A stretch of 29,146 bases of DNA from Treponema sp. (GCA_031266095.1 JAISBR010000082.1:1-29146), one strand, 5' to 3'. Shown: positions 6,978-16,010, numbered from the stretch's first letter. Notes: generated by a model from the sequence alone, not told the origin. Numbers and translations are program-made.

Positions 6978-8198
6978 ATGGTCAAGAAAGAAAAGAAAAC
7001 GCCTGAGTTCAGGCGGATTTATGTTGATTATAACGCCACCACCCCGCTTAAACCGGAGGTAAAGGCCGGGCTGATAGAAGATTTGGATATATACGGGAAC
7101 GCTTCGAGCATACACACGTCCGGACGGCTGGCCCATGCCAGGGTAGAACAAGCCCGGAACGCGGTAGAAAAGCTTCTGGGCGCGTCCGCCGGTACGGTTG
7201 TTTTTACATCCGGCGGTTCTGAATCCAACAACACGGTGTTTCAGACTATGAGGCGCCTTGCCTCCGGGCCGGACGGCGGCCCCCTGTCTACGGGCCGTAA
7301 CGAGTTCATCACCACCGCCATAGAGCATCCCTGCGTGGTTAATTCCGCGCTGGATCTGAAAAACCTGGGCTTCAAGGTAACCGTCCTGCCGGTGGACGAG
7401 TACGGTAAGCTCAGGATGGACGAGCTTAAAAAAGTGCTGAGCGATAAAACCCTCTTTGTATCGGTAATGTCAGCTAACAACGAGATAGGTACCATTCAGA
7501 ATATTAAAGAGATAGCGGGTCTGGTCAAGTCCGCCGGCGCGTGGATGCATACCGACGCGGTGCAGGCGGTGGGAAAGATTCCCCTTAATGTGGAAGACCT
7601 GGGAGTGGATTACCTCACCATGTCAGCTCATAAGATCTACGGCCCCAAAGGGGTAGGCGCTCTCTATGTTCGCAAGGGCGCGCCCCTGTTCCCGCTTATC
7701 CACGGCGGCCATCAGGAAGACGGCTTTCGGGCCGGGACCTATAACAATATCGGTATCCTGGGTTTCGGCAGGGCTGCGGCCGCCGCCGCCGGTGAGATAG
7801 AAAAATACAACAGGGAAATTTCGGCGCTCCGTGATCGGCTGCGTTTGGGCCTTGAGGCAGCCATTCCCAATATCAAAATTAACGGCCACCCTAAGGATCT
7901 GCTGCCCAATACCTTGAACGTTTCCTTTCCCGGCGCTGAGGGCGAGGCGATCCTGCTCTCTATGGATATGCAGGGGATTGAGGCTTCTACCGGTTCCGCC
8001 TGCGCCTCCGGGAGCCTGGAACCTTCCCATGTACTGCTGGCTATCGGGGTAGGACCGGAACTGGCTCACGGTTCTATCCGTTTCAGTCTGGGATGGGGGA
8101 TTAGTGTTGAGGATATTGATTACATTATCAAGAATCTTCCCCCCATTATCGCGCGCTTACGGGCCATGTCCACCCTGACGGTGGACGCGGCGCGTTAA
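6978..8198 (+). CDS. nifS: Cysteine desulfurase, NifS/IscS class
   Basis: A PLP enzyme that removes sulfur from cysteine for Fe-S cluster assembly. YVDYNATTPLKPEV opens the aminotransferase class V fold; TSGGSESNN binds the cofactor phosphate; IEHPCV and HTDAVQAVGK are conserved cofactor contacts; the PLP lysine is in SAHKIYGPKG. The active-site cysteine is in TGSACASGSLEPSHVL, the longer flexible loop of group I (NifS/IscS) rather than SufS. The protein has 406 residues. ATG at 6978 is preferred over 6909 because GGAG lies 6 nt before it and the upstream start falls inside the -35. nifU follows 15 nt downstream. The pair could serve nitrogenase or general Fe-S assembly; no nif structural genes are in view. 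Confidence 0.92.
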   Translation: MVKKEKKTPEFRRIYVDYNATTPLKPEVKAGLIEDLDIYGNASSIHTSGRLAHARVEQARNAVEKLLGASAGTVVFTSGGSESNNTVFQTMRRLASGPDGGPLSTGRNEFITTAIEHPCVVNSALDLKNLGFKVTVLPVDEYGKLRMDELKKVLSDKTLFVSVMSANNEIGTIQNIKEIAGLVKSAGAWMHTDAVQAVGKIPLNVEDLGVDYLTMSAHKIYGPKGVGALYVRKGAPLFPLIHGGHQEDGFRAGTYNNIGILGFGRAAAAAAGEIEKYNREISALRDRLRLGLEAAIPNIKINGHPKDLLPNTLNVSFPGAEGEAILLSMDMQGIEASTGSACASGSLEPSHVLLAIGVGPELAHGSIRFSLGWGISVEDIDYIIKNLPPIIARLRAMSTLTVDAAR

Positions 8199-8213
8199 TA
8201 ACAGGAGATATGT

Positions 8214-8807
8214 ATGCCTGATTGGCTTTATTCAGATACGGTAAAGGATCACTTTACCAATCCCCGGAATGTGTTACGCGAAGACGAATCGGATTTCGCC
8301 GCCGATGCCCGGGGGCAGACCGGAAATATCAAATGCGGAGATCAAATGCTGATGCTCCTCAAGATCAAGGACGATGTTATCACGGATGTACGTTGGAAAA
8401 CCTACGGCTGCGCCAGCGCCATTGCTTCCACCAGTATGCTCTCTGAAACCATCAAAGGTATGCGTATTGAGGATGCCTACAGAATAAGGCCCGAGGATCT
8501 GGTTGAGAAGCTGGGGGGGCTGCCGGACTATAAGATCCACTGCTCTGTGTTAGGCGACAAGGCCCTGCGCGGCGCTATCGACGACTACCTTGCCAAAACC
8601 GGCCGGTCCGGCATGCTCAAGGAAGAAGCGATCGAAATATGCCACTGTCTGGGTATCACCGACAAGGATATCGAAACCGCTTTCCACAACGGCGCCCGCA
8701 GTTGGGAGCAGTTGCAGCAGGCCACCAAGATCGGCACCGTCTGCGGGAGCTGCAAACAAAAAGCCCTTGATCTGCTCCACGGGCTGGAACACATATACGG
8801 AAATTGA
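8214..8807 (+). CDS. nifU: NifU-type Fe-S scaffold with BFD-like [2Fe-2S] domain
   Basis: A two-domain scaffold of 197 residues. The N-terminal IscU-like domain carries the three cluster ligands Cys41 (KCGDQ), Cys66 (YGCASAIAS) and Cys110 (IHCSVLG), with Asp43 conserved. Residues 140-190 form a BFD-like [2Fe-2S] domain with Cys143, Cys145, Cys177 and Cys180 (CHC...CGSC). The C-terminal Nfu domain of Azotobacter-type NifU is missing, and the frame ends cleanly, so this is a short architecture, not a break. A good AGGAG lies 6 nt before the ATG. It receives sulfur from the adjacent NifS. The gene ends 42 nt from the convergent sugar kinase, with no clear terminator between. Confidence 0.93.
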   Translation: MPDWLYSDTVKDHFTNPRNVLREDESDFAADARGQTGNIKCGDQMLMLLKIKDDVITDVRWKTYGCASAIASTSMLSETIKGMRIEDAYRIRPEDLVEKLGGLPDYKIHCSVLGDKALRGAIDDYLAKTGRSGMLKEEAIEICHCLGITDKDIETAFHNGARSWEQLQQATKIGTVCGSCKQKALDLLHGLEHIYGN

Positions 8808-8849
8808 AGATTGTAAGCGCAGGCCCTACACACGACTCAATGCGGAGTG

Positions 8850-10325
8850 TTAAAGGGCGAAGGAGCTCTCTTCTTTCACGTGATCCCGCAGTTTCCGGTA
8901 CAAGGCGAATTTTTCAGCGTAAAAATCCCGCCGCGCTAGATCCGGCTCTATGGTTTGCTCAATACGGGACATATTGGAAGCCGCCTCGCTTATACTCCCG
9001 TAAACGCCCGCGGCGGCAGCGCAGAGGATAGCCGCTCCCAGGGCCCCGGCTTCCTTCACTTCAAGGGTACTTACGGGAATTTCCAGGATATCCGCTTTGA
9101 TCCCCAGCCAGGGCCTGCTTTTGCTCCCTCCCCCGACCGCGATAAGGTGCTTTACCAGCACATGTTCATCGGCCAATACCGAAAGGTTGAGGCGCTGATC
9201 CAGAACCAACCCTTCTAGAATGGCGCGGTACAGGCTGAATTTGGTAGTTCCGTAATCTATGCCCGCCATGGCGAGCCTCGCGCCAAGGTCCATATACGGG
9301 GTACCGCTGCCCATGAGATAAGGCTGAACCATGATCCGGGTAGGTTCCGGCGGTACATGCTGATCCAGATACGAGAGCGGGGACTCCTGTTCCCCGGCAA
9401 CGATACCCGCAAACCACTGCACCAGGAGACCGGAAGTTTGGTTGTAGGCCAGGCAGCAGAATTTCCCCTTTTCCCAGAGAGGCTCCGAAGGTATACAGCG
9501 GCCTGCTGTGAAATCCCGGGGCAGCATGGAGTCGATTATTGGAGTAATACATTCCGATGTCCCCATGGAATTTACCGCATAGCCTTCCCTTAAACCCGCG
9601 CCGATGGCGTTTACCGGCTGATCATGCCCGCCGGTTATCACGCGGATATCGCCTTTTAAGCCCAGCTCATCCATAAGGGAACGATGGACCTTGCCCAAAA
9701 CCGTTCCCATGGGTATCGGCGCGGAATAGTGTTCCGCGTTCAGGCCGAATTTTTCTATGAGGTAGAGGCTCCACTCACAGCGTCTCACGTCAAAAAACAT
9801 GGTCCTGCAGGCGGAGGAATAATCCACACCTCCGGTTTCACCGGAGAACATATAGTTGACAAAATCCTGGATTAACAGGATTTTATGTATCTTTTGGTAT
9901 ATATCCGGCCGTTCTGTCTGTAAATATAAAATCTTGGAAAGACTGTATGAAGGAGAGAGGGGAAGACCGCAGATTGCGGCGATCTCAGCAGCGCTGGTTT
10001 TTTTCTCCGCCTCATAGTATTCCTGTTCCCCCCATCGATCGGTAAACAGCATAGGATCACAGATGACATTCCCCTTGGAATCCAAGGCAACAAAAGCCTC
10101 TCCGAAAGAATCCGTGCAGAGACAGTCCGGGGGCATATCGCCGGCGGCCTCGGCAAAGGCCTCCTTGGTTTTTTGCCAGAGTTCACCGGCTTTAAGGAAC
10201 CTGGTTCCATCCTCAGCGACCTGTATATTGTAAGTCCGATAAGCACCACTGATAGGATTACCTTTTTCGTCAAAAACCAGGGCTTTTACCCCGCTGGTTC
10301 CCACATCCAGTCCGCAGAACCGCAT
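8850..10325 (-). CDS. FGGY-family carbohydrate kinase (xylulokinase-like)
   Basis: A 491-residue sugar kinase of the FGGY group, which phosphorylates pentuloses, polyols or similar sugars with ATP. GLDVGTSGVKALVFDEKG (5-22) is the phosphate-1 loop, GGHDQPVNAIGAG holds the catalytic Asp235, and AVGGGSKSRPWLGIKADIL is the C-terminal adenosine site. Overall similarity is to xylulokinases, but FGGY specificity is hard to predict. Its ATG overlaps the aldolase stop by one base (TAATG), showing tight translational coupling. With an aldolase it fits a route in which a ketose or ketose phosphate is phosphorylated and then cleaved. No transporter gene is in the operon. Confidence 0.9.
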   Translation of the reverse strand: MRFCGLDVGTSGVKALVFDEKGNPISGAYRTYNIQVAEDGTRFLKAGELWQKTKEAFAEAAGDMPPDCLCTDSFGEAFVALDSKGNVICDPMLFTDRWGEQEYYEAEKKTSAAEIAAICGLPLSPSYSLSKILYLQTERPDIYQKIHKILLIQDFVNYMFSGETGGVDYSSACRTMFFDVRRCEWSLYLIEKFGLNAEHYSAPIPMGTVLGKVHRSLMDELGLKGDIRVITGGHDQPVNAIGAGLREGYAVNSMGTSECITPIIDSMLPRDFTAGRCIPSEPLWEKGKFCCLAYNQTSGLLVQWFAGIVAGEQESPLSYLDQHVPPEPTRIMVQPYLMGSGTPYMDLGARLAMAGIDYGTTKFSLYRAILEGLVLDQRLNLSVLADEHVLVKHLIAVGGGSKSRPWLGIKADILEIPVSTLEVKEAGALGAAILCAAAAGVYGSISEAASNMSRIEQTIEPDLARRDFYAEKFALYRKLRDHVKEESSFAL

Positions 10326-11233
10326 TATCCTACACCTTCAAAAAGCAGCGAACGGCTGTTCTTGATTTCCATGGCGGCAATTAGTTCCCGTACCCGCGCA
10401 TAAACTACTTCTCTGGCAAGACCGGTATCGTTCTTCCCTTCCAGGGACTTTTCATAGACCTGCCGGATTTCGGTACCTATGTTGATCTTGGCAATCCCCG
10501 CCTTTACGCCTTTTAGGATATAATCAATCTGAATTCCGCTGCCCCCATGAAGAACCAGGGGGAGACCTGTCGCCTTGTAGAGCGCCGCGACATGTCCGAT
10601 ATCCAGGCGGGCGTCCGGCTTCCGCTGACTCCTGGCGGCCCCAGCTACAGCGCCGTGGATATTCCCTATCGCCACGGAAATCCAATCACAGCGGGATTCA
10701 CAGGCAAATTGTTTTGCTTCTTCCAAATCCGTAAAGCCCAGCTTGTTGGCGAAGATCTCCTCGTAGGGTCTTACAGGCCCCTTCTCGTGGCCCATAACCG
10801 CGCCCAGTTCTCCTTCACAGGCTATACCGGCGGCGTGGACCAGATCCGCGGTTTCCGCTGTAGCGGCTATATTAGCCTTGAGAGCAAGACGGGAACCGTC
10901 TATCATTACCGACTGAAAACCGTTTTCAATGGCCCGGCGCACAATCGGGAGATAATCCACCCTTTCGAGGTCCTCGTCGATCACCGGCACATGATCCAGC
11001 CCCAGCAGGGTATGACCGGATTTTTCACATTTCCAGTATTCCTCTGCCACGGTCTCAAGGCTTTTCGCGGAAAATTTCTCCCATTCTACCCTGGCCACCT
11101 GGATAATGGCCACGCTGTTTTCATCGGTCACAGCCCTGGTTACCGGTTCCATCATGGGAAGATACGGGATATTGAAAGCGGGAATTACCATTCCCTTGTT
11201 CCTGGCTAGAAGTACTGTTTCTACGGCATTCAC
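10325..11233 (-). CDS. Class II aldolase (fructose/tagatose-bisphosphate type)
   Basis: A zinc-dependent ketose-bisphosphate aldolase of 302 residues splitting a sugar bisphosphate into dihydroxyacetone phosphate and an aldehyde. It has the N-terminal IPAFNI, the catalytic Asp80 and zinc ligand His81 in GLDHVP (usual form LDHG), ACEGELGAVMGHE (138-150), His193 in GNIHGA and His229 in LVLHGGSGI. Which bisphosphate it uses cannot be decided; the altered LDHVP loop suggests a divergent member. The start is GTG at 11233: GAGGA lies about 9 nt upstream and the nearby ATG is out of frame. It lies 49 nt after the DeoR gene and overlaps the kinase start by one base. Confidence 0.87.
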   Translation of the reverse strand: MNAVETVLLARNKGMVIPAFNIPYLPMMEPVTRAVTDENSVAIIQVARVEWEKFSAKSLETVAEEYWKCEKSGHTLLGLDHVPVIDEDLERVDYLPIVRRAIENGFQSVMIDGSRLALKANIAATAETADLVHAAGIACEGELGAVMGHEKGPVRPYEEIFANKLGFTDLEEAKQFACESRCDWISVAIGNIHGAVAGAARSQRKPDARLDIGHVAALYKATGLPLVLHGGSGIQIDYILKGVKAGIAKINIGTEIRQVYEKSLEGKNDTGLAREVVYARVRELIAAMEIKNSRSLLFEGVG

Positions 11234-11282
11234 CTTTATTTATCCTCTATAAAAATATACGGAAGTTCCTCCCCTGTCTCTT

Positions 11283-12059
11283 CTAAGGGGAATCGTCAGC
11301 ATAGATCACTTCTATCCCGTTTTGTATGAGCAAAGTTTCCCATTCTCCGCTCAATTGCCGATCGGTAATCAGCACGTCAATCTGAGAAAAGGAGCATATA
11401 CGATAAAACGCGGGGAAACCGAATTTCGTATGATCGCAGAGGAGTATAATTTTCTGGCAGGTATCCATCATTTTTTTGCGAATTTCCGCCTCTTCGTCGG
11501 AATAATCCATTGCCCCATGCCCTATACAAAGACCGGTACAGGAAAAAAACAGCTTTGACGCCCAATAATCGCTGATACGTGACTCAGCCTGGGATCCGAC
11601 GAGGGAAAGAGCCCGCTTTCTGAGCTTACCGGGCAGGCCGTAAACCGTTACATTTTCCGCTTCGGCAAGATCGGTAATCGTGCGGATACCATTGGTTATA
11701 ACAGTGAGATTGATTTTATCCCTAAAAAAATTCGTCATTTCCTTTGTGGTGGTAGAGGCGTCTATAAAAACGGTATCATCGTCACCGACGAGCCGGGCCG
11801 CCGTCCTGGCTATCCTGTTTTTTATTTCCCGGTGTTCTACTTCCCGTACGGCCAGCGGTATTTCAACATTAAATCCCTCTTCTACAAGTACCGCGCCCCC
11901 GTAGGTACGCTTAACCAGACGCTTTTTTTCCATCTTTTCCAGGTCCCGCCTGATATTGGTGGCGCTGGTTGACAAGAACTCCGATAATTTGGAGATAGTT
12001 ACCGCCTTATCTTTTTTGAGGATATCCAATATTACATTTTGCCGTTCCAGAGTTAACAT
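11283..12059 (-). CDS. DeoR-family transcriptional regulator of the sugar operon
   Basis: A 258-residue repressor. Residues 1-55 are a winged helix: LTLERQNVILDILKKDKAV, then ISKLSEFLSTSATNIRRDLEKMEKKRLVKRTYGGAVL, the DeoR signature with the typical R-R-D-L. Residues 75-230 are the DeoRC sugar-phosphate sensing domain (DDTVFIDASTTTKEM, TVITNG). It most likely senses an intermediate of the aldolase/kinase pathway downstream in the same operon. The start ATG at 12059 is chosen over 12074 because GGAAG lies 8 nt upstream and DeoR proteins normally begin at this position. Three TTACAA boxes lie in its upstream gap. Confidence 0.9.
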   Translation of the reverse strand: MLTLERQNVILDILKKDKAVTISKLSEFLSTSATNIRRDLEKMEKKRLVKRTYGGAVLVEEGFNVEIPLAVREVEHREIKNRIARTAARLVGDDDTVFIDASTTTKEMTNFFRDKINLTVITNGIRTITDLAEAENVTVYGLPGKLRKRALSLVGSQAESRISDYWASKLFFSCTGLCIGHGAMDYSDEEAEIRKKMMDTCQKIILLCDHTKFGFPAFYRICSFSQIDVLITDRQLSGEWETLLIQNGIEVIYADDSP

Positions 12060-12074
12060 TATATATGCTTCCAT

Positions 12075-12138
12075 AGTAAACCATAGCTTGACTGTTTTAC
12101 AAGCGATTTTTTACCTTACAAAGGGCACTTTCTTGTAA
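12075..12138 (-). promoter_or_regulatory. Candidate promoter/operator for the DeoR-aldolase-kinase operon
   Basis: The 82-nt gap before the DeoR gene holds three TTACAA boxes: 12097-12102 and 12116-12121 in the same orientation, 19 bp apart, and an inverted one at 12133-12138 forming TTACAA-(11)-TTGTAA with the second. On the minus strand the TTGTAA at 12102-12097 could serve as a -35 with TACTAT about 18 bp further on. Repeated boxes overlapping a promoter suit autoregulation; binding by DeoR is inferred. Confidence 0.45.
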
Positions 12139-12141
12139 CCC

Positions 12142-12924
12142 TCACATATGGCCAAATATTTTTTGAGAAATTATCAGCATAGTTCCATTCTCAAACAGCT
12201 CATCCAGGGCCTTGTTTAAGGCATCGGTGAGCGCGTCATTCCCTTTTTTCAGGCAGATGCCGATATATTCATCGGAAGGACCCTGCCAAACCACTTCAAA
12301 AGGACTGTTCTCTTTCCCCGCATAGTTAAACGCGGCGATGTTATCTGCCACAAGCAGATCAACCCTTCCCAGTGCAAGGTCATCAAAACAATTAAGTATT
12401 TTGTCATAGGAATACGAGGTAAAATCCGCGCCTTGGGCGCTCAATCTTTCAGTAAAATAGTGGGCCGTCGTATCGCCTTGATAACACACGCTATGCCCCG
12501 CAATGTCTTCCGGTTTTTCTATTATAAAGCCGGACCCCTTGAGGGCAACAATGGTTATTGAACTGTCAATATATGGTTTGGTGAAATTATAGTTGTTTTG
12601 CCGCTCGGGTAAAATAGTAATATTAACGGCAATATCATACCGGTCGGCGTCCAACCCCGGCAGAATGCCTTCCCACGCGACATCTATAAAGTCCACCCGG
12701 AGTCCCAGCGTATCGGCCAAGGCCTTTGCCAGATCAATATCAAATCCAATAAGGGTTTTACCGTCAGTATCGTAGTATTCCATAGGCGGATACCCGATTT
12801 CAACACCCACAGAGAGCACCCCCTCTTGAAGGGTAAGACCGTGCTGCTGCGGCTTTTTTGCGCATCCGCCGCACAAAATGCCCGACGTGAATAAAAGAAG
12901 AAATGCTTTGCGGACCGTTTTCAT
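12142..12924 (-). CDS. Substrate-binding lipoprotein, amino-acid ABC transporter family 3
   Basis: A 260-residue family 3 solute-binding protein. The N-terminus MKTVRKAFLLLFTSGILCGGC is a lipoprotein signal with Cys21 as the lipidation site; the box is relaxed, as is common in spirochaetes. The mature part begins LSVGVEIGYPPMEYYD, followed by LIGFDIDLAKALADTLGLRVDFI, AWEGILPGLDADRYDIAVNITILPER, the standard signature for polar amino-acid binders. It starts 35 nt after gyrA in the same direction but no permease or ATPase gene is adjacent, so its partners are elsewhere. The Shine-Dalgarno is weak. The ligand cannot be named. Confidence 0.88.
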   Translation of the reverse strand: MKTVRKAFLLLFTSGILCGGCAKKPQQHGLTLQEGVLSVGVEIGYPPMEYYDTDGKTLIGFDIDLAKALADTLGLRVDFIDVAWEGILPGLDADRYDIAVNITILPERQNNYNFTKPYIDSSITIVALKGSGFIIEKPEDIAGHSVCYQGDTTAHYFTERLSAQGADFTSYSYDKILNCFDDLALGRVDLLVADNIAAFNYAGKENSPFEVVWQGPSDEYIGICLKKGNDALTDALNKALDELFENGTMLIISQKIFGHM

Positions 12925-12959
12925 TTTTATCCGCGGTATTCCGCCGGGGAATGGGAAAT

Positions 12960-15455
12960 CTATTCCTCAACCGCCGCGGCAGCCTCGTCTTCCTTTACAA
13001 TCCGGTCCAGACCGATGACAAAGTCGGGCTTGTCTATGCTGAGGATTCGCACACCCTGGGCAGAGCGGCCCATCACCCGGACCTCTTTCACCTTGAGTTT
13101 GATAGACTTGCCCTGGCTGGTGATGCACATGATGTCTTCGTCTTCAAGCACATTGACGCAGCCCGCGATCTCGCCGGTTCTTTCGCTTACGGTGTAAATC
13201 TTTTGGCCACCGGTACCCCTGCCGTGAGAGCTGAACTCACTGAACGCAACCCGCTTTCCGAAGCCGTATTCGGAGAGGATCAGCATTTTTTCTGTTTTGT
13301 CAGACTCGCGGCGCTCACCGGCGTCCGCCCACAGCATGCCGGTCAACTCGTCGCCGTCGGAGAGTTTCATGCCGCTGACGCCCCGTGAGGAACGACCCAT
13401 GGCGCGGACATGATCTTCGTGGGTACGCAGAGCCTGGCCCCGCCGGGAGATGAGTACCACTTCGTCGCTGCCCTTGGTGAGGAGGGCGCTCACCAGTTTA
13501 TCACCCTCATCCAGTTTGATGGCGATGACGCCCCTGGTTTTGGCGTAGACGAATTCCGATGTTTTTACTTTTTTGACCACACCCCGGGCGGTACCCATAA
13601 AGAGGTATTCAGCGTCACTGAAATCTTTAAGGGAAACGACCGCGGTAATGTCTTCGTTGGGTGAAACCGTAAGCAGGCTCTTGATGTGGGAACCTTTGCT
13701 GGTACGGCTTCCCTCCGGAATCTCGTGGACCTTCATCCAGTAAGCCTTGCCCGCGCTGGTTATGAACATGATGTACTCATGGGTGGAGGCAACGAATATC
13801 TGTTCGACAAAATCATCTTCCGCAAGTTTCGCGCTCTGCATTCCTTTTCCCCCCCGGCTCTGATTCCGGTATGCCGATACCGGGACCCGCTTTATATAGC
13901 CAAGGTTGGAAATGAGGATCATCATCTCTTCCTTTTTGATGAGATCTTCGATGTTGATGTTCTCCACTTCGCCGGCCACAATCTCAGTGCGCCGCTTGTC
14001 GCCGTATTTTTCCGCAATCGTCCTGGTCTCGTCTTTGATAACTCCCCGCAGTTTCTTATCATCCGCCAGGAGGGATTTGAAATAGGCGATTTGGACTTTC
14101 AGTTCTTCCAGCTCTTGCTCGATCTTTTCGATTTCCAGGCTGGTCAGACGGCCCAGGCGCATTTCAACGATTGCCTCGGACTGGGTCTCTGAAAGCAGGA
14201 AACGCTCCTGCAGTTTGAGCCTGGCGGCCGCCACATCCCGGCTGGCCTTGATAATCGCCACCACTTCATCGATATTCGCCAGGGCGATAACCAGTCCTTC
14301 CAGAATGTGGGCCCGCTCCTCGGCCTTGCGCAGATCATGGCGGGTACGGCGGGTCACTACATCCACCCGGTGTTCAATAAAGTGGTGGATAAGCTCTTTA
14401 AGGTTGAGGCACAGGGGTTTGCCGCCCACCAGGGCCAGGTTAATGATACTGAAAGAAGTTTGCAGCTGGGTATTGGAAAAAAGCTGGTTCAGCACCACTT
14501 TGACGATGGCGCCTTTTTTAAGTTCAACAACGATACGGATGCCTTCCCGATCGGATTCGTCGTTGGCCATAGCGATGCCGTCGATTATCTTTTCCCGCAT
14601 CAGCACGCCGATTTTTTCCAGCAGGAGGGCCTTATTCACGTTGTAGGGAATCTCGGTAAAGACGATCTTCTCTTTACCTCCCTTGCTTGTCTCAATGGTG
14701 AATCTGCCCCGAACCAGGATTTTCCCCCTGCCGGTCTTACAGGCGTCCCGTATACCCCGCCTGCCGAAAATAATCCCGCCGGTTGGGAAATCCGGCCCCT
14801 GCACAAAGCGCATCAGTTCTTCGATACCGATATCAGGATTGTCAATATGGGCGCAGATCGCGTCGCAGACTTCCGTCAGGTTGTGGGGGGCCATATTGGT
14901 TGCCATACCAACGGCGATTCCGCTTGAGCCGTTGACGAGCAGGTTCGGTATCGCCGCGGGCAGCACAGACGGTTCTTCAAGGGATTCGTCAAAGTTGGGA
15001 ATAAAATCCACGGTCTCTTTGCGGAGATCCTGCAGAATTTCGTCACCGGCCCTGGAGAGCCTGGCTTCGGTGTAACGCATAGCCGCCGGGGGATCATTGT
15101 CGATGGAACCGAAGTTACCCTGGCCCTGTACCAGCGGGTAGCGCAGGGAAAAATCCTGGGCCAGGCGTACCAGGGCGTCATAGAGGGACAGGTCACCGTG
15201 GGGATGGTACTTACCCATGGCGTCGCCGACAATACGGGCGCTTTTCTTAGTCGCCGCGTTGGGCCGCAGCCCCAGTTCATCCATGGCATAGAGCAGCCGC
15301 CGGTGCACCGGCTTGAGCCCGTCCCGCACATCCGGCAGGGCCCGCGCCACAATAACCGACATAGCGTAATTGAGATAATCTGTTTTTACTTCATCTTCTA
15401 TCGCGACAGGGATCACCTTGCCGGCGGGGACAGGAGCATCTGGGTTTTCTGCCAT
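12960..15455 (-). CDS. gyrA: DNA gyrase subunit A
   Basis: The breakage-reunion subunit of gyrase, 831 residues. The winged-helix core includes [19 protein letters not shown] and RYTEARLS with catalytic Tyr128. The C-terminal domain has beta-pinwheel blades and a GyrA box, QSRGGKG (532-538; usual form QRRGGKG), which separates it from topoisomerase IV ParC. The residue matching E. coli Ser83 is Leu89 (GDLSLYD; codon at 15189-15191), while the Asp87 equivalent, Asp93, is kept; leucine at this site lowers quinolone binding in other bacteria. AAGAGG is 9 nt before the ATG. gyrB is not adjacent. The protein ends in an acidic [10 protein letters not shown] tail. Confidence 0.96.
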   Translation of the reverse strand: MAENPDAPVPAGKVIPVAIEDEVKTDYLNYAMSVIVARALPDVRDGLKPVHRRLLYAMDELGLRPNAATKKSARIVGDAMGKYHPHGDLSLYDALVRLAQDFSLRYPLVQGQGNFGSIDNDPPAAMRYTEARLSRAGDEILQDLRKETVDFIPNFDESLEEPSVLPAAIPNLLVNGSSGIAVGMATNMAPHNLTEVCDAICAHIDNPDIGIEELMRFVQGPDFPTGGIIFGRRGIRDACKTGRGKILVRGRFTIETSKGGKEKIVFTEIPYNVNKALLLEKIGVLMREKIIDGIAMANDESDREGIRIVVELKKGAIVKVVLNQLFSNTQLQTSFSIINLALVGGKPLCLNLKELIHHFIEHRVDVVTRRTRHDLRKAEERAHILEGLVIALANIDEVVAIIKASRDVAAARLKLQERFLLSETQSEAIVEMRLGRLTSLEIEKIEQELEELKVQIAYFKSLLADDKKLRGVIKDETRTIAEKYGDKRRTEIVAGEVENINIEDLIKKEEMMILISNLGYIKRVPVSAYRNQSRGGKGMQSAKLAEDDFVEQIFVASTHEYIMFITSAGKAYWMKVHEIPEGSRTSKGSHIKSLLTVSPNEDITAVVSLKDFSDAEYLFMGTARGVVKKVKTSEFVYAKTRGVIAIKLDEGDKLVSALLTKGSDEVVLISRRGQALRTHEDHVRAMGRSSRGVSGMKLSDGDELTGMLWADAGERRESDKTEKMLILSEYGFGKRVAFSEFSSHGRGTGGQKIYTVSERTGEIAGCVNVLEDEDIMCITSQGKSIKLKVKEVRVMGRSAQGVRILSIDKPDFVIGLDRIVKEDEAAAAVEE

Positions 15456-15517
15456 CTATTGGAACCTCTTGGCGATTAAGCCCATCAGCAAGGTATCTAA
15501 GGGGCGTAAATCTAAAA

Positions 15518-15546
15518 ATTATACTTCTACTATACACCTTTCAGGA
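15518..15546 (-). promoter_or_regulatory. Possible gyrA promoter
   Basis: On the minus strand a TATAAT (15523 to 15518) lies about 62 nt before the gyrA ATG, with a second weaker TATAGT (15533 to 15528) upstream. The -35 matches are poor. This would leave an mRNA leader of about 55 nt with the AAGAGG ribosome site, unlike the leaderless genes nearby. Confidence 0.35.
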
Positions 15547-15759
15547 GAAAAGTTGAAGAGGCGCCGCCGCGTGAAGTCCGGGTACAAGCCGCCCGCCGGG
15601 CGTAGGGCGTGCCGCTCCTTCAGAGAAGGCGCGACTGATCAACCGGCCGTTTAGGGAAGGATACTTCCCCCGCTGAGGGAAGGGTCAGGGCATCGGCTCC
15701 CGGTTAGCGAAAAAGTAAATGCTGTTGCCCTGGGAATTCCCTTTTCCCGCTGGATTCTT
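15541..15759. other. GC-rich non-coding stretch between gyrA and the small gene
   Basis: No supported ORF on either strand. It holds short dyads such as GGGAAG-GATA-CTTCCC (15654-15669) and a GCCCGCCGGGCG-type segment near 15590-15601. It does not contain the conserved cores of tmRNA or SRP RNA. It may be decayed sequence or an unrecognised structured RNA. Confidence 0.3.
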
Positions 15760-15787
15760 TTGTAATCCTATGTTATTATTTTAGTAT
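15760..15787 (+). promoter_or_regulatory. Promoter for the 54-codon gene
   Basis: TTGTAA (15760-15765), a 16-bp spacer and TAGTAT (15782-15787). A 5-bp dyad, GTATC-TT-GATAC (15784-15795), overlaps the -10 and the predicted start site. The ribosome site AAAGGAG follows at 15796-15802. Confidence 0.5.
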
Positions 15788-15808
15788 CTTGATACAAAGG
15801 AGCATGCC

Positions 15809-15973
15809 ATGACTGTTAGATTTATTGGCGGCATGTGGCGCCGAATTGACGGTTCTTCTGTTCGAAGTTTTCCCACCTACCAGGAAGCGTTGGAAAATAA
15901 AACCTCATGGGAGGATCTTGAACCGCAGGCTACAAGCGACGACATTTTGCAGCAATTACAAAAGCAATCTTAG
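15809..15973 (+). CDS. Small hypothetical protein, 54 aa
   Basis: A complete small gene: AAAGGAG (15796-15802), 6-nt spacer, ATG, and TAG at 15971-15973. The product begins MTVRFIGGMWRRIDGSS, continues VRSFPTYQEALENKTSWEDL and ends ATSDDILQQLQKQS. It has no signal or membrane segment. The N-terminal third is basic (MWRRIDGSSVR) and the rest acidic and helical. I do not recognise a family. The excellent ribosome site, the promoter-like hexamers and amino-acid-like composition support a real gene. It is divergent from gyrA and converges on recR. A longer ORF in another frame (from 15825) overlaps it but has no ribosome site. Confidence 0.65.
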   Translation: MTVRFIGGMWRRIDGSSVRSFPTYQEALENKTSWEDLEPQATSDDILQQLQKQS

Positions 15974-16010
15974 CGGCTGCCGCGCTTCGCGTTTGCAATT
16001 ATCAAAATCC

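Noticed and set aside
15541..15759. RNase P RNA, SRP RNA or tmRNA in the GC-rich gap
   Set aside because: A short AAGTCCGGG string recalls RNase P, but the rest of the conserved core is missing, and SRP and tmRNA signatures are absent.
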